From Spizellomyces punctatus DAOM BR117 (Eukaryota > Chytridiomycota > Chytridiomycetes > Spizellomycetales > Spizellomycetaceae), in NCBI RefSeq assembly GCF_000182565.1, contig NW_015971539.1, positions 245,667 to 309,666 on the forward strand: DNA of 64,000 nt. The letters are read 5' to 3'. Below are positions 56,354 through 64,000 of the stretch, piece after piece. The notes under the pieces were generated by a model that was not told the origin of the DNA, made no database searches, and saw only the letters and a program-made list of their open reading frames with translations. How positions within the stretch are numbered: position 1 is the stretch's first letter; every line of letters begins with the position of its first letter. Position numbers and translations under genes: made by a program.

Positions 56354-57457
56354 TCAGCCCTCAGATTCAATCCTCTCCAATGTGAGGCTCCAGAGCTCTA
56401 ATTCTTTTGTCCTCTCATATTGCAATATGTGAGGAATCCTATCAATGTCCATCATTTTCGCAACAATTCTCTCCGGGACATTTGCTTCTCCGCGATCAGC
56501 GTTGGAAGCTTTCAACGTCTCCAGGAAGTAATCGCGCGCGGGAGCCGTGACCTCCTGTTCATCGAGCGAAAACTGGACACGCTTTTCAAGGGCGAGATAG
56601 AGAATGCGAGGTTGATTGTTGGTTGTCGGAGAGAGAAGTGTCCACAATCGTTGAACAAGAGCAAACGTGACTGTGTCTTCGTAAATTATGTCGGCAGCCA
56701 ATAGAATTGTGCAATTTGCCATAAAGTCTTGAACATCAGCACTCGTCCAACAATATGGTCCAGAGTCTACGGCATTCAAAATTGGCGCTCGGTCAATATC
56801 GTTCGAGGTATCAAACTCCTTGAACAAAGGACATTGATTATCCAATAAATCCAATTGCTTCACTTTCACCCTATCCTTGACATCATTCAGCTCCAGGTTC
56901 CTACAGCAAAGGTCCAAAACACCCAAGCTGTCCAAATCCGTGGCATAGACTCTTCCACACGCTCTCCCGGCTACGGCGGCAACCAACCCAGTCCCACATC
57001 CAAGTTCCAAAACAATAGTTTCCGGAGTAAAAATATTGTCGGACTGAGACAAGATATAGTCACACAATAGGAGAGCGCCAGACCATACTTGAAGGCCAAC
57101 GCGCGAGAGTGGGGTCGCCATCTCGTGCTCTATAATGAGAGGCGATGTGCCAGACATGCGAGATTCCGGCTTCAGCCTAAATACGGTCCGTCGCCGGTTT
57201 TGGCCGTCGTTTTGCGCGGGACCATTCAAGGGGTTGATGTGAACTTCAGAGAGGACAAGGTCAACGAGTTCGTCGTCTGCCGGAGGATCAACGGTATTTA
57301 CTCCATCGCATGGAATACCCGTGCCCCCCTGTTTTTCGTCCTGCAAACTCGATAAACGCCGCTGTCGCTTGCCCTGCAGCTTATCCTCTCGGTCAGTACC
57401 AGGATCTGACACGTTTTCAAAAACATGATTCTGTTCATGTGCATGCGATCGTTTCAT
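56354..57457 (-). CDS. METTL22-like protein-lysine methyltransferase
   Basis: This single exon of 367 codons starts at 57457 (MKRSHAHEQNHVFENV). After an acidic, NLS-bearing N-terminus (GKRQRRL) comes the family mark DLVLSEVHINP. The Rossmann methyltransferase follows: IIEHEMATPLSRVGLQVWSG, ALLLCDY, VLELGCGTGLVAAVAG (motif I), VYATDLDSLGVLDLCCRNLE (motif II), ILLAADIIYEDT (post motif II) and LALEKRVQFSL. The C-terminus has the family-typical ERTKELELWSL. In animals METTL22 methylates the DNA-repair protein Kin17; whether this substrate applies here is inference. A cluster of non-conserved residues lies around NAVDSGPYCWTSADV. The gene is divergent from the PSP1 gene. Confidence 0.85.
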   Translation of the reverse strand: MKRSHAHEQNHVFENVSDPGTDREDKLQGKRQRRLSSLQDEKQGGTGIPCDGVNTVDPPADDELVDLVLSEVHINPLNGPAQNDGQNRRRTVFRLKPESRMSGTSPLIIEHEMATPLSRVGLQVWSGALLLCDYILSQSDNIFTPETIVLELGCGTGLVAAVAGRACGRVYATDLDSLGVLDLCCRNLELNDVKDRVKVKQLDLLDNQCPLFKEFDTSNDIDRAPILNAVDSGPYCWTSADVQDFMANCTILLAADIIYEDTVTFALVQRLWTLLSPTTNNQPRILYLALEKRVQFSLDEQEVTAPARDYFLETLKASNADRGEANVPERIVAKMMDIDRIPHILQYERTKELELWSLTLERIESEG

Positions 57458-57916
57458 GGCGGTTTCTTCAGAAAGGCTTGTGCGGGTCCATTACGTGAGG
57501 ATGTCTATAAAAGGCAAATTACGACACGCCCAGATTGAATCAAATGACACTTCACACGCAACATGAGTCCATTGCCTTTTATGGTTATATTAGTTACACA
57601 TGTGGATGCGCACTCTCGCCCCCGTCTTCTTTGCCTCGAGTTGAGCAAAACCCCCCCCTCCTTCCCGTCGCAGGCCCTCGTCGTCGTTGTCGTTGTTGTC
57701 GTCGTCGTGAGTGTTGGTTGCTGTCGACCTTGCACGCAGACAGACAGTGCGCCTTTGGTACTCTACGTAGGAGCAACAAGGAACAAATTGTACGCTGGAT
57801 CCCTTTCCCGCGGGGCCTCGGTTCTCTGTCTCAAATTCTTGAACAATAGCAAAAAGCCCAACCGAACCACATCTCGCACACCTCTTCCGCTTTTGCACGA
57901 CTGGTAACCATTCACA
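57458..57916. other. Shared upstream region of METTL22-like and PSP1 genes with trinucleotide run
   Basis: This divergent interval of about 460 bp holds the promoters and leaders of both genes. It includes C/T-rich tracts and an imperfect CGT/TGT trinucleotide run at about 57677-57720. Long open frames over the repeats are repeat-driven and not supported as genes. Confidence 0.6.
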
Positions 57917-60217
57917 ATGGCCAGCGGCGGTCCTCCGCATGATATTATGCACAGAAGAAATGTCTCTACCGGGTCTAGTGTGTTGAAGCCGACCATTGCA
58001 CAGGTCGCGGCAGCTGCTGCAGCGCGATCTGCTGGGAAAAAGCCCGAGTCGCCACAACAGCAAACACAGAGGTCTGGTCAAACGGCATGGGGACGTTCAG
58101 TGGAAGGTATATTCTGTTGGTTTGAGGCATGTGGTAATCATTCCTGTGCAATGTCTCATGGCCATGCTCTCTCACTTTTCCGATAGACACAGCGCCTCCT
58201 TCCTCTTCAGAAATTTTACGTGCCCGAAAGCACTCTCTTCCGGCTACTTCAGCGGCCCTGGCTATCGCAGCTGCCAATATGTCTCCGGAAGACACGTGGA
58301 AGATTGTCGGCAGTCCTCCCCGCCGCTTTTCACTCTCTGTGCCTCCTACGCCCGACAGATTCCCTCCCGAGCACAATGGCGTTTCTGTTCAGCATTTGGA
58401 GCGGGAAGAGACGGACGAATTGATTTTATCACGCCAGCGGGCCATTCGCACGAGAGCTGCCAGTACACCAAATCCCCTCATGGCGGCAGAACCGAGTACT
58501 CCTGATTATCCTCCTGGATTGGGTCCAAAGGACAATGACACAAGTGCAAATACTCCCAACTCTGCTGCCTGGAGCGGACCGAGCGTATCCTGGGCCGGCT
58601 CGTCATCGTCAATCTGGCAGGATGGCGCCGCAACGACTGGTCAACCTTCAGTATCAGTTCCAGCTGAAAAGGCATCTGGCTACTTACCACCGGACATTGC
58701 AGTGACAACTGCCCCGTTCCCTTCGCGTCAATTCCGTAGCTTCTCGTTCTCACTTGGTTCTATGCGTGGACTTGATGGATACGAGGAAGAGGAAAAGTTT
58801 GACAGAGACCGAGTAACAACAATGCCACTCCGTGGAGGCGATGACAATGAGGATGATGACTACGATGCCAATTTAACACTTCCGAAAGTGCGATCGCGAT
58901 CAAAGTCGTCGTCCGAAATCTACGGTCTCTTGGCCGGCCAGGAACCCAACTACAGTTACCCTGTGGACAATGCAACGAGTCCGGTATCTCCCACAGTAGA
59001 CTATGGTGACCTAAATTCAATTTGGGCCGCTACACAGGGCACCTCTGCTCGCGATGCTGGCTTGCTCAAACGCCGGGGATCAACGCAGTCGGGCATTCAC
59101 TGGGAATCACTTCGTCCCGGGCAGGCAGATCCTGACGAAATTCCTTCAGCACCATCTCCCGATCGTTTGGAACGATACCGGCAACAGCGACGGTTTTCTC
59201 ATGCGCCAGGCTTATATAATGACTACGCCCAACAAATGATGACCAGGTTTGTCATCGTGCATTTGTATGCCGTCGTGGCTCTGTCTAAATGCATTTGCTT
59301 GCCAGACCGACTGGGGGAGAACCTGATGTCTCGGCTTATGATTTGGCCCGTCGACGACATTCTTTGGCTGGTCCACTGTACAGCACATCGGCTTCAAAGT
59401 TTTTATCAGAAGGTCTCGAAGGACTTAGCCTAGATGATCACTCTGATACTCCATTCTTGGATGAGATTGATGATTACTTTGAGAACACTAAGCGGAGAAC
59501 AAGGGCATGGGTGGAAGCGGGCAAGAACTTGCAGATGCAGTCGTACACTCATCAATGGCCTCTGTTCGTGGTCGAATTCAAAGCCGGTCGGACCGATTTC
59601 TTCTTCGTTGCTGAACCTTCAGCGCTTCCGGTCAAGAAGGGAGATTTGGTCATTGTGGAAGCGGACCGCGGGAAAGATCTTGGGAAAGTTATTGAAGACA
59701 GTATCCAAAACATTCAGCAGCTGCAAATCTACCAAGCCCAGCACGCAGAATCAATCATTGACGCTCACAGCATGAACAAAGAAGTCCATCCGAAACGAAT
59801 CTTTCGAACGGCACAACCCGCCGAGGTTACTATGCTCGTCTCTAAGAGCCAAGACGAAGCCAAAGCTATGGCGGTTTGCCAGACAAAAATACGCCAGAAG
59901 AAACTTCCAATGGAGATTGTCGACGCAGAATACCAATGGTGAGGGTCAGAGAAGGATATGATGATGTCTTAAGCATGTAATTACTCAATCATCGAATATC
60001 TGCTTTCAGGGACCGGCGGAAGCTCACCTTTTATTTTGTCGCCGATCGTCGTATCGATTTCCGGGAACTTGTCAGAGAGCTTTTCAAAATATACAAGACT
60101 CGTATTTGGATGTGAGTTTGCCTGATAATATGGGTCCCAGTCCGACCGTACTTTTAACCAGCAATAAACCATAGGTGTGCCGTCAACCCCATGAAGCCCA
60201 TCCTTAAAAAACAGTGA
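57917..60217 (+). CDS. PSP1 C-terminal domain protein
   Basis: The gene starts at 57917 ([18 protein letters not shown]). A long disordered Ser/Pro-rich region contains basic and acidic patches, including [10 protein letters not shown] and an Asp-rich [11 protein letters not shown] stretch. The C-terminal half carries the PSP1 domain (PFAM PSP1/YaaT type): [80 protein letters not shown], then [20 protein letters not shown] in the next exon. The last intron separates RIW from [14 protein letters not shown], ending at 60217. Yeast Psp1 has an unclear role and was found as a suppressor of DNA polymerase alpha mutants; the bacterial YaaT relative affects sporulation. Introns lie near 58104-58187 and 59248-59300. 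Confidence 0.85.
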
Positions 60218-60696
60218 AGCGGTTTTAGAGGTCCCAGAATGTGGGTTGCGGCGATATCACCGGTTACACACTGGCTTCGTCGATCTGTACCATAATTGTG
60301 TGAACGATTGTCTTGACTTCCCCGTCTGCAATGCTCAGACGTAGAATTGCATATAGGCTGATGGATTAGTTTGCTAGAAAGAAGAGTGGACGTGCGCGTC
60401 CAATGAAACAAAGGTAGAGGAGCGCGAGGAGCAATGCATGCTTTTTGTGATAGGAATTGTACAGTTGGAGCTAGAAGTATAGGGCATTATCTCGTTGTTT
60501 CTCCCTTTGTTGTGTATAGTTGCTAGAGCATTTGTCTTTTCGTTCCTTGATTTGCTGTGTGTGCTGGGTTTCTTGTTTGCATTGTTAGGATGGTTCTTGT
60601 TCTTTTCTTTCCATTTGTCGCGTAAAATACAGTAGAAATGCTCAGTAGACTTCCATTATTTCCGGCCAAAAAAAAAGAGACATTGAGAATGGTGAA
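60218..60696. other. Convergent 3' region between PSP1 and RsmH-like genes
   Basis: This interval of about 480 bp is T-rich on the plus strand near 60480-60630, as expected for transcript ends. No coding frame, RNA gene or repeat was recognised. Confidence 0.55.
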
Positions 60697-62753
<2,057 letters not shown>

Positions 62754-63236
62754 GACGCATTACCAGATATCACGGGATACTCACGTGAGCACCTTCTTGG
62801 GCTTTCAAACTGACAGCCGAGCTGCTCGGATTTCTTCCCTCTTCAGATCGCGGCTACGGCACATCGAAATGGTAAGTAGGACGATTATTGATAGTTGGCC
62901 GAGAGGAGTCTTGAAGCAGAACCGCACGGAAGGGATGGATGGAGGGGCAGATGGATGGATGGACGAATGGAGCGATGGATGGATGGATATGCAATGGATA
63001 GTCTGTTGCTTGTCGACCATGGCGATTCGTCCAGAGACATCTCTGAAGGTGCCCCTCCACCTTGTTCAGGTTCCCGCGTATGAGACTCTGGCCTCTCGTT
63101 GATGTCGATGCATACGCGGCAACCGTAGGGACTACGTATCCCTAGTGCGCCCGCAAAGTGCAGATACATAACGAACTAGAGATCTCATGCTTCTGTTCTC
63201 TTTGAATACGCATTATTTACAAGAAAGTGTCAAAGT
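62754..63236. other. Intergenic region left of bromodomain gene
   Basis: Apart from the tetranucleotide repeat at 62931-63000, I see nothing coding here. The region carries the promoter of the RsmH-like gene and the 3' end of the bromodomain gene. Confidence 0.5.
62931..63000. repeat. (ATGG)n microsatellite
   Basis: Imperfect tandem units of ATGG (ATGGATGGAGGGGCAG, then GGATGGATGGACGAATGG, then GATGGATGGATGGATATG) cover about 70 bases. Repeat-driven open frames on both strands are artefacts. It lies in the interval between the RsmH-like gene and the bromodomain gene. Confidence 0.85.
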
Positions 63237-64000
63237 CTAAATAAGATCAATATCCCTGGTGTCCATATCTTCCGGCACATCTGTCGCATCCCGCTGTTTG
63301 GGTGCTTTGGCCGTTGTCAAGAATGGCAGTATATGATGGTTGAAATAATCCGCCAGTGCGTTCGCGAGGGTGCAGATTCCGCTGTGCGGTTGATTATACG
63401 TGAAGCAATTCGAGATAATGTTTCGGAAATCTTTGATGAAGCCGTCCAAATTATACTCGCCCGCTTGCACCTTCGTGCGCATTGTAAGAAGGTCCATCGG
63501 CTCCCGTATAAGTTCATAATACCCTGGCGCCACCAATGGATTCACAGGCGCTACGAAGGGGGCTGAAGACTTGTGATTGATCAGCATTACTAGCGCTTCC
63601 TTCATTGAAAGAGTCGTAGTCTCAGGGACTTCTGAGACAATATCCTACAAGGGTACAACTTTAGTACAGTTCCAGTATGCAAGACGATATGAAAGGTACT
63701 CCCTCATGCAATGTCATCTCACTCGCGTCCATATTGGTATCACGGGAACCCCATATGTAGATATCATGGTTTGCTTAGTGCGCAACCAGTCACTTTGTAA
63801 TGAAGGCCAGATAACCCATTGATGCACCAGTTAGCTCATAGAGCGTATGCAAGGATGTACCTCCTAAGGCTGATTGCACGCAAATGATAACTACGGGCGT
63901 GATACCGGACAGGAGAAGACACTCGCGAAGTTTCCTAGAACTATAACAATCAGAGTACGCAGTAAACAAAAACAATTACGCACCTTTGCCACAGTTTTCC
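63237..64000 (-). CDS. Bromodomain protein, C-terminal part (5' end outside window)
   Basis: The last exon encodes a bromodomain: SMKEALVMLINHKSSAPFVA, then VNPLVAPGYYELIREPMDLL, TMRTKVQAGEYNLDGFIKDF, RNIISNCFTYN and ANALADYFNHHILPFL. The acetyl-lysine pocket Asn is the N of CFTYNQ and the ZA-loop proline motif is SAPFVAPVNP. The tail ends DIDLI at 63237. Upstream exons near 63640-63960 (SRKLRECLLLSGITPVVIIC spliced toward DIVSEVPETTTLS) appear to belong to it, but they match no family I recognise. It may be the C-terminus of a larger transcription factor; the right edge cuts it. Confidence 0.75.

Noticed and set aside
57590..58081. Long frame on the minus strand opposite the PSP1 start
   Set aside because: It is repeat-driven (CGT/TGT tract) and overlaps the real gene on the other strand.
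62805..63169. Several frames rich in Ser-Ile-His-Pro or Met-Asp-Gly
   Set aside because: They are translations of the ATGG microsatellite.

Overview
The window is a gene-dense, intron-rich stretch of a fungal nuclear genome. Most genes carry several 50-90 bp introns with GT..AG ends and a CTAAC-like branch site, and intergenic gaps are short. The gene set (CYC8, TAF12, SEC9, OSBP-related protein, UBA2, ERG12, GGC1-type carrier) is fungal. It also includes families that are missing or rare in yeasts: two ADAM-type metalloproteases, gamma-SNAP, a TCAIM-like DUF4460 protein, a METTL22-like and an RsmH/METTL15-like methyltransferase, a TBL1-type LisH-WD protein, glutaminyl cyclase, ceramide glucosyltransferase and CutA. 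This mix suggests an early-diverging, perhaps zoosporic (chytrid-like) fungus. That assignment is inference from gene content; no species is identified. Standard stop codons, including TGA, are used.

Layout. Positions 1-6312 are a nest of decayed Ty1/copia retrotransposons. A frameshifted element (element 1, minus strand) has inserted by its 512 bp LTR into the reverse transcriptase of an older element (element 2). The 5' half of element 2 lies on the minus strand and its 3' half on the plus strand. Both breaks carry the same 5-base target duplication, so the locus was inverted or misassembled. Element 2 carries a chromodomain between integrase and reverse transcriptase, the most unusual feature of the window. 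An AT-rich gene-free stretch follows to about 6862.

Positions 6863-24777 hold, in order: a coiled-coil/fibronectin-III protein (-), a DDT-WHIM-PHD chromatin protein (+), the CYC8/SSN6 TPR corepressor (+), an Osh6/7-like OSBP-related protein (+), a TBL1/SIF2 LisH-WD corepressor subunit (-), CutA in five small exons (+), gamma-SNAP (-), and a GGC1-like mitochondrial carrier (+). Positions 24828-36637 hold mevalonate kinase (-), mitochondrial uL1 (+), ceramide glucosyltransferase (-), an ADAM protease interrupted by a 100-N gap (-), and the SUMO E1 subunit UBA2 (+).

Positions 36794-64000 hold TAF12 (-), a second ADAM (-), the DEAD-box helicase DBP5 (+), an RTC4-domain protein (+), an intronless TSC2/tuberin (+), glutaminyl cyclase (-), SEC9 (+), a DUF4460 protein (+), a METTL22-like methyltransferase (-), a PSP1-domain protein (+), an organellar RsmH-like 16S-type rRNA methyltransferase (-), and a bromodomain protein at the right edge (-).

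There is no operon logic. Many neighbours are divergent pairs with short shared promoters or convergent pairs with very short 3' gaps. Recurrent themes are transcription and chromatin (DDT-PHD protein, CYC8, TBL1, TAF12, bromodomain protein), membrane traffic and lipids (OSBP, gamma-SNAP, SEC9, ERG12, glucosylceramide), mitochondrial function (GGC1, uL1m, RsmH-like, DUF4460), and secretory or cell-surface proteins (two ADAMs, QPCT). Intron positions were read by eye, so exon borders other than those quoted are approximate.
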